Notes under the pieces: generated by a model
The model's input: the letters and a program-made list of their open reading frames with translations, nothing else
Told to the model about the DNA's origin: nothing
Database searches by the model: none
Assembly: GCA_025934735.1 (NCBI GenBank)
Contig: JAICWP010000003.1
Coordinates: forward strand, 186,001 to 250,000
DNA from: Terriglobales bacterium
GTDB taxonomy: Bacteria > Acidobacteriota > Terriglobia > Terriglobales > Acidobacteriaceae
Reading direction: 5' to 3'
DNA: 64,000 bases
Translations under genes and position numbers: made by a program
In this document: one piece after another, positions 52,052 through 59,940 of the stretch
How positions within the stretch are numbered: the first letter of the stretch is position 1
Layout of the letters: every line of letters begins with the position of its first letter

Positions 52052-54685
52052 ATGCAGGTCGGCGATGTTGTCTCGCACTATCGCATCCTCACCAAGCTGG
52101 GACAGGGCGGCATGGGAGTGGTCTATGCCGCCGAGGACACGCGCCTGGGCCGGGAGGTGGCACTCAAGTTCCTGCCGGAAAACGCGCGCGACCAGCAAGG
52201 TCGTGAACGGTTGCAGCGCGAGGCGCGCGCCGCCTCCGCGCTGAACCATCCGAACATCTGCACCATCCACGACGTCGGCGAGCATGAGGGCGAATATTTC
52301 TTCGCCATGGAGCTGCTGCGCGGCGAAACCCTGCAGCAGCGGCTGTGGCGCGGGCCCCTGCCCCTGGAAATGGCCCTTGAACTAGGCACGCAGTTGAGCG
52401 AGGCACTGCAGGCAGCGCACAGCAAAGGGATTCTGCACCGCGACCTGAAGCCCTCGAACATCTTCCTTACCGAGCACGGCCAGGCCAAGCTGCTGGATTT
52501 CGGTTTGGCGCGCAGCTTGCGGCCGGTGCCTGTCATGGGAGCCTCGGACCGTACCGCCAGCATGGGTGACGCGAATCTGACTAGTCCGGGCACGGCGCTG
52601 GGCACGGTAGCCTACATGTCGCCGGAGCAGGCGCGAGGAGAGGAACTGGACGCACGCTCGGACCTGTTTTCTCTGGGTGCAGTGCTCTACGAAACCGTGA
52701 CGGGGCAGGGACCATTCGCCGGGACCAGCACGGCACTGATATTCGACGCCATCCTGAACCGCGACCCATCCCCAGTCTCACGAGTAAACCCGAAGGTGCC
52801 GCCGGAACTGGACCGCATTTTGGACAAACTCCTGGAAAAAGATCGGGAGCTGCGCTATCAGTCAGCCGCCGAGCTGCGTTCAGACCTGAAGCGGCTGAAG
52901 CGGGACAGTGAATCGGGCAAAGCGCCCATGACCGTCCCGCCCCTCAAAGCTCATCGGCACCTATCATGGCTGGCGGCGGGTGCCGGCCTGGTGCTGCTCG
53001 TGGCGGCGTTGGCGGCTCTGGTGCTTTACAGAAATACCCGGCGAGCCGCCGCTCCCGGCAGCGGCGAGTGGCAGCAGCTTACGTTCTTCACCGACTCAGC
53101 CGTGTACCCCGCGCTTTCCCCGGACGGGCGCATGCTGGCGTTCATCCGCGGCGATGATCCTTTTCTCTCCCCCGGCGACATATATGTAAAGCTGTTGCCC
53201 GACGGAGAGCCTGCGCAGCTTACGCATGACGGGCGCATGAAGCTGAGCCCGGTGTTTTCTCCGGACGGCAGCCGCATCGCGTACGGCACGGTGGATCCCT
53301 GGGATACCTGGGTGGTGCCCGTACTCGGCGGCGAGCCTCACCTCATGCTGCCCAACTCTTCCTCGCTGACCTGGATTGAGAAGGGTAACCGGCTACTCTT
53401 TTCAGAGATTAAGGAAGGTTTGCACATGGCGGTGGTCACCAGCGACCAGGCACGCGGGAACAGCCGCGACGTGTATATTCCGCCGGGTGACCGCAGCATG
53501 GCGCACCACTCCTATCTGTCGCCGGATGGTCGCTGGGTACTGGTAGTGGAAATGAACCGCCTCGGCGAGCTCCTGCCTTGCCGCGTGGTGCCCTTCGAAG
53601 GCGGTCCAGCCAGAGAAGTGGGCCCACCGGGTGCTGCCTGCCTGGCCGGTGCCTGGTCCGGCGATGGGAAATGGATTTACGTCAATGCTCATGAGGGCGG
53701 CAGGTACCACATCTGGCGGCAGCACTTCCCCGGCGGCCAGCCGGAGCAGTTCACCTCGGGTCCGACCGAGGAAGAAGGAATCGAAATGGCTGCCGACGGC
53801 AAATCGCTGCTGACCTCGGCCGGTACCGACGATTCCACCGTGTGGGTACACGATGCGCGCGGCGACCGGCAGATTTCTTCCGAGGGCAGCGCCGGCGCCC
53901 CACAATTCTCTGCCGACGGCAGGCTGCTTTACTTCCTCATGGCGGTCGGCCAAGGTCCCGCGGAATTGTGGAAGACGGACTTGGCCAGCGGCCAAAGCGA
54001 GCGTGTGCTGCCCGGTTACTCCATGGACCAATATTCCGTTTCCCGTGACGGCAAATGGATCGCATTTGTCCAGCCGGACCCAACGCGCCACTCGCACATT
54101 TGGTTGGCTGCGGCAAGCCGTCGTTCCTCGCCCCGGCAGCTCACGCATGGCAGCGAGGAAGACTCGGTGCATTTCTTGCCGGATAATGACCTGATTTTCC
54201 GTGGCCAGGAGGGTCCGTCGAACTTTCTCTACCGCATGAAGCTCGATGGCACGGAGCAGCGGAAGATCACTCAGACGAAGGTGCTTGACCTGGTGGAGAT
54301 GTCGCCCTCGGGGCGCTGGGTAGTGGCCGCGTCGCGCGTCTCTGGCGAGGAACATCCTTACGCCGTTATGGCGTTTCCCGTCGCATCCGGCACCCCGGTT
54401 ACGATCTGCAGGGCGCTGTGCCGGCCGCGCTGGGATGCCGAAGACAAGCTTCTCTACGTAGGATTCATCCAACAGGGGGAGCAGGTCAATTACGGCTTGC
54501 CCATTCAACCCGGCACCGAGCTCCCAGCATTGCCGCCCGGTGGGTTGACGAGCAACGCCGACGCTTTAAAAGTAAAAGGAGCAGTGACGGTGCGCCAGAA
54601 CCTGTCATCGGCGCTGAATGTCTCGGTGTACGCCTTTGTCCGCAGCACCACCCGGCGCAACATCTACCGCATTCCGCTGCAGTAG
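52052..54685 (+). CDS. Transmembrane serine/threonine protein kinase with C-terminal beta-propeller
   Basis: The 877-residue PknB-type kinase has the Gly loop KLGQGGMGVVYAAED, Lys in VALKFLPEN, HRDLKPSNIFL, DFGLARSL and a VAYMSPEQARGEELDARSDLFSLG activation region. A single membrane helix is at about residues 310-328. The extracytoplasmic part has repeated TolB/PD40 propeller strands (DGRMLAFIRGDDPF, SPDGSRIAYG, SPDGRWVLVVE). This architecture is common in acidobacteria. Signal and target are unknown. Confidence 0.9.
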   Translation: MQVGDVVSHYRILTKLGQGGMGVVYAAEDTRLGREVALKFLPENARDQQGRERLQREARAASALNHPNICTIHDVGEHEGEYFFAMELLRGETLQQRLWRGPLPLEMALELGTQLSEALQAAHSKGILHRDLKPSNIFLTEHGQAKLLDFGLARSLRPVPVMGASDRTASMGDANLTSPGTALGTVAYMSPEQARGEELDARSDLFSLGAVLYETVTGQGPFAGTSTALIFDAILNRDPSPVSRVNPKVPPELDRILDKLLEKDRELRYQSAAELRSDLKRLKRDSESGKAPMTVPPLKAHRHLSWLAAGAGLVLLVAALAALVLYRNTRRAAAPGSGEWQQLTFFTDSAVYPALSPDGRMLAFIRGDDPFLSPGDIYVKLLPDGEPAQLTHDGRMKLSPVFSPDGSRIAYGTVDPWDTWVVPVLGGEPHLMLPNSSSLTWIEKGNRLLFSEIKEGLHMAVVTSDQARGNSRDVYIPPGDRSMAHHSYLSPDGRWVLVVEMNRLGELLPCRVVPFEGGPAREVGPPGAACLAGAWSGDGKWIYVNAHEGGRYHIWRQHFPGGQPEQFTSGPTEEEGIEMAADGKSLLTSAGTDDSTVWVHDARGDRQISSEGSAGAPQFSADGRLLYFLMAVGQGPAELWKTDLASGQSERVLPGYSMDQYSVSRDGKWIAFVQPDPTRHSHIWLAAASRRSSPRQLTHGSEEDSVHFLPDNDLIFRGQEGPSNFLYRMKLDGTEQRKITQTKVLDLVEMSPSGRWVVAASRVSGEEHPYAVMAFPVASGTPVTICRALCRPRWDAEDKLLYVGFIQQGEQVNYGLPIQPGTELPALPPGGLTSNADALKVKGAVTVRQNLSSALNVSVYAFVRSTTRRNIYRIPLQ

Positions 54686-54713
54686 GACCGCCCCAGAGCG
54701 CCCGCTCACGCAA

Positions 54714-54917
54714 TCAGCGTTGGATGTTGACGGTAGAGACCTCGGGGTCGTAGCCCTCATCGCGGAGGGTTTGCGTTGCCGCCGAGCGCAGCGCCTGCTG
54801 GTCGGCATCTTTAGGCAGGGAGCAGTGGCGGCGGATGACCTCTTCGCCGCTGACAATACGCACCAGCCAATTGGATTTGCTGGCGTCCCAGGAAAGTTCA
54901 ACGCGGTCCGCGCGCAT
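54714..54917 (-). CDS. Small protein of unknown function
   Basis: The 67-residue product starts MRADRVELSWDASKSNWLVR and is short, charged and beta-alpha in pattern, with no family recognised. AGGAAA-type purines lie upstream of the start. It lies downstream of the ThyX-like gene on the same strand and converges with the kinase gene. Coding status is supported mainly by its clean frame and position. Confidence 0.5.
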   Translation of the reverse strand: MRADRVELSWDASKSNWLVRIVSGEEVIRRHCSLPKDADQQALRSAATQTLRDEGYDPEVSTVNIQR

Positions 54918-55010
54918 GGGTTTCCTCCGAAACAGTGTGCTTGAGAAGATGATATCTGAAGGCCGCGCTTTCAGCTGCCACCCTGATCCGGTGAACCGCC
55001 CGACAGCTGT

Positions 55011-56570
55011 TCACCTCTTCAGCAGGTCAACCGGCTCTGTCACATCCTGCACGCGAAAATACTTCGCCAGTGCGGGGTACTTCCGGGCCACCTCCACGTA
55101 CATGGCCCAGGCAATTTTCCGATACGAGATATGGCCCGCCGGGCCGGTGCGCAGCTCGGAAATGTACAGCGCCTCGGCAAAGTCCATCTTGAACAGGGTG
55201 CGCTTGCGGAAGCCCAGCGCAATAGCATATTGCGAGTTTTCTACCGCCTCCGGCCCGGCCGACTTGGCCAGTTGCTCCACCGCCTCGGCGCTCCGCCGCA
55301 TGGCCTGCTCATAGGCGCCGGTTTCTCCTGCCGCCTGTAACTCTTCCGGCAACTCGTATCCGTGCGCGGTTGTGAACTCCTGCCCAATCTGCACGCAACG
55401 CCGGTGGCGGTGCATATCGCGGAAACCGCCAATATCCATCAGGATGTCGAAGCGCAGCCTTTGGCCGGCACAGAAGGCGTGCAGCAGCTCGTCGTACTTG
55501 CCGCGGTGCCGCATGCCCAGGTCAATCACCTCCAGGCGCCGCTTTTCCCCCGCGCTCTCCACCGCTTCTCGCACCTGCCGGTAAGGATAATGGGAGTGCT
55601 CGTAGAGCAGTGTGGCCGCCAGCTCCACCTCCAGCGGTTCGTCGTCCAGCAGTTCCACCGGGCGCGCCGGCGCGATCTCCGCTCCTTCCATCAGTTCCGC
55701 CGCGGCCTGGCGCAACTCCTGTCGCGTCTCCATTTCGTAATGATTGGGATCGGCATACTTCACCAGCGTGGGCGCCACCCGCACCGGCTTGAGCAGTTCG
55801 GCTTCAGCCCGCCCGCCCAGCGATCCATTCAGCAGCCGTATATCCTCCACGAGCGCCCGCCACTGCTCGTGGTTGACGTTGTAGGCCGGCTCCGTGGCTG
55901 CCCGCTTCAGCAGTTCGCCCAGATGCCGCACCTCGGCGTGGGTGTGCGAGAGCAGGTGCGAAACCTGGTTCTCAAGTGTGCGCGCGTTCACAATTTCGCC
56001 CAGCGAAGTGATGGTAGCCAGCGGCAGCAGATAGCGTGCCACATCGAAGGCCCGCGCCCGGAGGGTACGCTCGTAGGCTTCCTGCTTCATCTCCGCCGGT
56101 TTTGGAGTTTGCGCCACTAGGTAGCGCCACATGCGCTCGGAAAGCCCCTCATAATCCCCAAACAGGCGGTCCACAGTATCGCTGTAGAGCCGCTGCGCCC
56201 GCTCATCGCCAAAGTCCGGCTGGTAATAGCCGCTTTTCCTGAAATCCTGGTAGCGCGTGGAGCGTTCTTGGCCATCCCAGCGCTGCTCATCCACCAGCGC
56301 AATCGCCGCCAGAATCGAAAGCCGCTCCACCGCCAGCGCAATGTGCGCCAAGTCGGCAATGGAACGGTGCCCATACTGGAAATAAAAGGTGTTGAGGAAT
56401 TTCTCCGCTTTCTGGCTGCTGATTTCCCGCAGCGACTCCTTCATGGACAGCGCCGAGCGCGAGTATTTCGCCATCGCATAAGCCTGAACTTCCGGCTCGG
56501 CGCCATGCACCGCAAATACTTCCGTCGCGTTGGCCTGCCCTGCCGCGCTTCCGTTTTTCGTCTCACCCAT
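55011..56570 (-). CDS. Double-length ThyX-like (FAD-dependent thymidylate synthase family) protein
   Basis: The 519-residue protein appears to hold two ThyX-type halves. Half one (about 1-250) has FYFQYGHRSIADLAH and QERSTRYQDF, the E-x-S-x-R-Y end of the ThyX signature, but not the RHR start. Half two (about 290-519) has FRDMHRHRRCVQIGQEFTT with RHR (388-390) but not the S-x-R-Y end, and the closing ISELRTGPAGHISYRKIAWAM helix. Ordinary ThyX is 210-260 residues. It may be a thymidylate synthase with a composite active site or a functionally diverged relative (inference). Confidence 0.75.
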   Translation of the reverse strand: MGETKNGSAAGQANATEVFAVHGAEPEVQAYAMAKYSRSALSMKESLREISSQKAEKFLNTFYFQYGHRSIADLAHIALAVERLSILAAIALVDEQRWDGQERSTRYQDFRKSGYYQPDFGDERAQRLYSDTVDRLFGDYEGLSERMWRYLVAQTPKPAEMKQEAYERTLRARAFDVARYLLPLATITSLGEIVNARTLENQVSHLLSHTHAEVRHLGELLKRAATEPAYNVNHEQWRALVEDIRLLNGSLGGRAEAELLKPVRVAPTLVKYADPNHYEMETRQELRQAAAELMEGAEIAPARPVELLDDEPLEVELAATLLYEHSHYPYRQVREAVESAGEKRRLEVIDLGMRHRGKYDELLHAFCAGQRLRFDILMDIGGFRDMHRHRRCVQIGQEFTTAHGYELPEELQAAGETGAYEQAMRRSAEAVEQLAKSAGPEAVENSQYAIALGFRKRTLFKMDFAEALYISELRTGPAGHISYRKIAWAMYVEVARKYPALAKYFRVQDVTEPVDLLKR

Positions 56571-56829
56571 GGGAATCCGATACTACTTCGCGTTTCTGCC
56601 CTCGGGCAAATTTTCTGTCCGTTCCTATGTCACCTAGGGCCTTTCTCTTAGGAGCGTAACATCGCACTCCCGTTCTGCATCTGTTCTGAGCAAATAGTGA
56701 ACGTTTTTTGACGTTGTCGCTTGGAACATGAATCGTGGCCGGTGCGTACACAACTAGGGGATTGCCCCGGGTGAAATTACTTTGGTACTTTTGATGATCT
56801 GCAACATCGCATATAAAAGTAAGACATTC

Positions 56830-57687
56830 ATGCGACGTACAGTACCAGCCTTCATATTTGCTTTTGTGCTTGTCGCCGGTATTCCCACGATTGCCGCGGC
56901 GCAGCAGTTTGTCCCGCTGCATGCGGCGATGGGCGTGAGCGATGATGCGCCGTCGCTCAACCTGGTTGTCGGCAGCCACTCTGACCCCAGTCCCTTGCTG
57001 CCGCCGGTAACTCTGCCGCGCATGGCCCCGGAACTGGCGCTGCAGGTGATGGCCAATCACGCCATCATTCAGGACGCTCACCTGGGCTTTTATTCCGCGG
57101 TGAGCACGGTAACCGCCAAACTGCCCGACCTGAAGGAGAGCGGCCAGTTCGAACTGGACCGCAGCTATACCGCGCCCAGGACGCTGCAGTTCAAACCCGT
57201 CCGCTTCACCGGTGATGGCTTCGTCAAAACCAACGTCATCGTTCGCCTGCTGCAGTCCGAAGTGGACCATGTGCAGAAGGATGAGCCTGGCCAGACCGCC
57301 GTCAACAATCACAATTACAAGTTCGCATACAAGGGGCGGGAAGTCCTCGAAGGCCGCTTGGTGCACGTATTTCACGTGAAGCCGCGCAAGAAGCGTCCCG
57401 GCTTGTTCAAAGGGAAAATTTATGTGGATGCCTACACAGGCACCTTGGTCCGCGCGGAGGGTCGGATGGTAAAGTCGCCCTCTATCTTCATCAAGGACAT
57501 TGATTTTCGGTTGGACTATGCCGATGTCAACGGCTTCACTTTCCCCGTGCACATGCACTCGCAGGCCAAAGCGCGCATCCTGGGCCGAGTCATCGTGGAC
57601 GTGGTCCACCGCGATTACCGTCCGGTAGCAGATAACGAGCAGGTAGCTGCCTCGCACACCACCGGCAGCGTTCCCCCCAGCAACTAA
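56830..57687 (+). CDS. Exported LolA-like outer-membrane-lipoprotein-sorting-type protein
   Basis: The ATG chosen gives 285 residues, MRRTVPAFIFAFVLVAGIP being a signal peptide; 16 further codons are open upstream. The C-terminal half has FKGKIYVDAYTGTLVRAEGR, FIKDIDFRLDYADVNGFTFP and HRDYRPV, the strand pattern of LolA/LolB-like fold proteins used for lipid or lipoprotein transit. No lipobox. Probably periplasmic; cargo unknown. Confidence 0.65.
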   Translation: MRRTVPAFIFAFVLVAGIPTIAAAQQFVPLHAAMGVSDDAPSLNLVVGSHSDPSPLLPPVTLPRMAPELALQVMANHAIIQDAHLGFYSAVSTVTAKLPDLKESGQFELDRSYTAPRTLQFKPVRFTGDGFVKTNVIVRLLQSEVDHVQKDEPGQTAVNNHNYKFAYKGREVLEGRLVHVFHVKPRKKRPGLFKGKIYVDAYTGTLVRAEGRMVKSPSIFIKDIDFRLDYADVNGFTFPVHMHSQAKARILGRVIVDVVHRDYRPVADNEQVAASHTTGSVPPSN

Positions 57688-57773
57688 ACGCGGCGGCCAG
57701 CCATCCAGAACTCTGGCGCCCATCTACTCTGGGCGGCGATGACCCGCTGCGACTCGCTTTCCCCGGGAAGGCG

Positions 57774-58307
57774 TCAATTGTGTATGTGTGGGCTTTGCCG
57801 GCTGTGGCGCGTGTGGGCACGCGCGGCCGCCTTCTTGACCTGAACTTCGAAGTGCAGCGGTAAGTTCCGCGGCGGGTAGCACGCCCGGTCATCACACGCC
57901 TGGTAGCGCAACTGGCCCCGGACGTTGTACTTCCCCGGAATCACCGTGTGCAGCGGGTGCACTGTTACCCGCACCGCGAAGTCGCCGCTGTAGACATTCA
58001 GCTTTTCATCTGGGGCAAAGGCAAACGACAAATTCCGTCCTGCAGGGTAGTCCACCGCGCCAACCGCGATGTCGGTGGGCGGGTCCAGTTTGAGGATGGT
58101 GGGGATGAGGTAGGGTGAATTGGGATGGTTGGAGTTGATGTGGAAGCCCTGCTTCACGCGGAAATCAAGTTCCACGCTGCCCGGCTTGCCTCGCATCACT
58201 GGCGTGATGCCCGCTGGTGCCATCTCCACCGACGGCCCGGCGCCCTGGGCTAGTGCCAGGGGGCTGAACAGCAATGCCAGCAATATCGTTTGGGCAAGAC
58301 GTCTCAA
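57774..58307 (-). CDS. DsbD N-terminal-domain-like periplasmic protein
   Basis: The 177-residue protein has a signal peptide (QTILLALLFSPLALAQ) and an Ig-like DsbD-alpha domain with LRYQACDDRACYPPRNLPL, the redox Cys pair of DsbD-N (Y-Q-x-C-x5-C-Y-P-P). The C-terminal tail is His/Arg rich. It lies downstream of tlpA- and ccdA-like genes on the same strand; together they mimic a DsbD that has been split into three proteins. It probably accepts electrons from CcdA. Confidence 0.8.
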   Translation of the reverse strand: MRRLAQTILLALLFSPLALAQGAGPSVEMAPAGITPVMRGKPGSVELDFRVKQGFHINSNHPNSPYLIPTILKLDPPTDIAVGAVDYPAGRNLSFAFAPDEKLNVYSGDFAVRVTVHPLHTVIPGKYNVRGQLRYQACDDRACYPPRNLPLHFEVQVKKAAARAHTRHSRQSPHIHN

Positions 58308-58374
58308 AGCGTCTCTCTAACAGCAGTCAGCACCGTGAAATTACGCGCGTGGCTAAATGCTTGTTCTCTCCTCG

Positions 58375-59040
58375 CTAATTTCCGGCCGCGTTGCTCCCGT
58401 GGCTCAAGGCTTCTTTCACCCAGTCCTCAATGTCGCTGCGGCTGCGCAAGCCGAACACCCGTGCCACCACTTTTCCGTCGCGGTCAATGTAAAAGCTGGT
58501 AGGCAGGTACTCCAACCCGCCGTACTCGTCCCCTACCGACTCCTTGCCCAGCAGCACCGGGTAATTCACTCCCATGTCCTTGGCGAATTTGGCGACGGTG
58601 TCCTTGCCGGAATCATCCATGGCCACGCCCACCACTTGCAGGCCCTGCGGCCCGTACTGCTTTTCCAGTTCCACGAACCAGGGCATTTCCAGCTTGCAGG
58701 GCTCGCACCACGTCGCCCAGAAATTTAACAGCACCGCTTTTCCCCGAAAATCGGCTAGGTGCACCGTATTTCCGTTCAACGACTGCAACGCGAAATCGGG
58801 CGCCGTGGCGCCTGGCTTGGGTCCTCCGGCCGTAACTGCTCCAGACCGCTCTCCCCGGTGCACCAGGTACTGGCCCCCGATCAGCATGGCCGCCACTGCT
58901 ACCACCACGATGATAATGACGGCTGCGTTTCGCCGGGCATGCGGGCCGTAGGCTGGCGGCGCTGTTTCAGCCGACTGGGTATCTTCGGGCGGGACTTGAC
59001 CTTCAGACTGCTTGAGTTGCTCGTGCATCGAATCCGACAT
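58375..59040 (-). CDS. TlpA/ResA-like membrane-anchored thioredoxin-fold protein
   Basis: The 221-residue protein has an N-terminal cytoplasmic stretch, one membrane helix (AVIIIVVVAVAAMLIGGQYL) and a periplasmic AhpC/TSA-Redoxin domain: APDFALQSLNGNTVHLADFRGK, LNFWATWCEPCKLEM with the CEPC redox motif, and PTSFYIDRDGKVVAR. It likely reduces disulfides in the periplasm, for example in cytochrome c maturation. It is 18 bases downstream of the ccdA-like gene. Confidence 0.9.
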   Translation of the reverse strand: MSDSMHEQLKQSEGQVPPEDTQSAETAPPAYGPHARRNAAVIIIVVVAVAAMLIGGQYLVHRGERSGAVTAGGPKPGATAPDFALQSLNGNTVHLADFRGKAVLLNFWATWCEPCKLEMPWFVELEKQYGPQGLQVVGVAMDDSGKDTVAKFAKDMGVNYPVLLGKESVGDEYGGLEYLPTSFYIDRDGKVVARVFGLRSRSDIEDWVKEALSHGSNAAGN

Positions 59041-59058
59041 AGCTTATATATCCCTTTT

Positions 59059-59778
59059 TCATAACGAGAACCGGTTGAGGAACGAAAGGTAACCGGAAAG
59101 AATAGTGAAGCGGTTCATCACCAGCAGCACACCCAGCGCGATCAGCAGCACCCCGCTGGCCACCTCCACCGTGTGCAGGTGCCGCCGGAAGCGCGCATAA
59201 AACTTGAGAAAACGCTCCAGGAGCAGCGAAGTTAGCAGGAACGGCACTGCTAAGCCCATGGAATAGATGGCCAGCAGCGCAATACCCTTCACCACCGAAT
59301 TCTGCGCCGCCGCCAAGCCCAGGATCACTGCCAGGATAGGTCCAACGCACGGCGTCCAGCCAAAAGCAAAGGCGAAGCCGATGGCGAATGCGCCCCAGGG
59401 ACTGCTTCCGCCCTGTACCTGGTGCAGGCGCTTGTCGGCCAGCAGCGCCCTTATCTTCAGAATGCCGGTCAGGTGCAGCCCGAACAGTATGATGACCACG
59501 CCGGCTATCTCCGCCAGCAGCGACTTGTAGCGCATCATCAACTGGCCCACTTCCGTGGCCACCGCGCCCAACGCGATGAATACGATGCTGAAGCCCAGGA
59601 TGAACATCAGCGAGCTGCGCATCACCTTGGGCATCAAGCCCTTGCCGCCGGTGCGCAGTTCTTCGACTCCCACCCCGGAAATCAGCGACACGTACCCGGG
59701 AACCAGGGGCAACACGCAGGGTGAAAGAAACGAGACCAGCCCCGCCACAAACGCCGCAATGGGCGATACGGAAGACAT
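59059..59778 (-). CDS. ccdA: CcdA-like cytochrome c biogenesis thiol-transfer membrane protein
   Basis: The 239-residue protein has six membrane helices with the redox cysteines in FLSPCVLPLVPGY (helix 1) and GWTPCVGPILAVI (helix 4), the CcdA/DsbD-beta pattern. It carries electrons from cytoplasmic thioredoxin to periplasmic partners. It is the first gene of a likely three-gene unit with the TlpA-like and DsbD-N-like proteins. Confidence 0.93.
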   Translation of the reverse strand: MSSVSPIAAFVAGLVSFLSPCVLPLVPGYVSLISGVGVEELRTGGKGLMPKVMRSSLMFILGFSIVFIALGAVATEVGQLMMRYKSLLAEIAGVVIILFGLHLTGILKIRALLADKRLHQVQGGSSPWGAFAIGFAFAFGWTPCVGPILAVILGLAAAQNSVVKGIALLAIYSMGLAVPFLLTSLLLERFLKFYARFRRHLHTVEVASGVLLIALGVLLVMNRFTILSGYLSFLNRFSL

Positions 59779-59940
59779 TGTAATTATTCTATTTACCCCG
59801 AACGCTCTTGGCTATACGGTGAGCGCGGGAACCGTATGGGCCAGGGCTCTACCCCTTCCGAACTGAGCAGGCTTTGCTCTTCCCTAAAGATGCAAATCGG
59901 CCCGCCCTTGTTACAGTTTTAAGTGGTTACCGAGGACGGC

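Noticed and set aside
57717-57735. Hairpin CGCCCA...TGGGCG between convergent genes
   Set aside because: Only a six-bp stem and no T tract; too weak to call a terminator.
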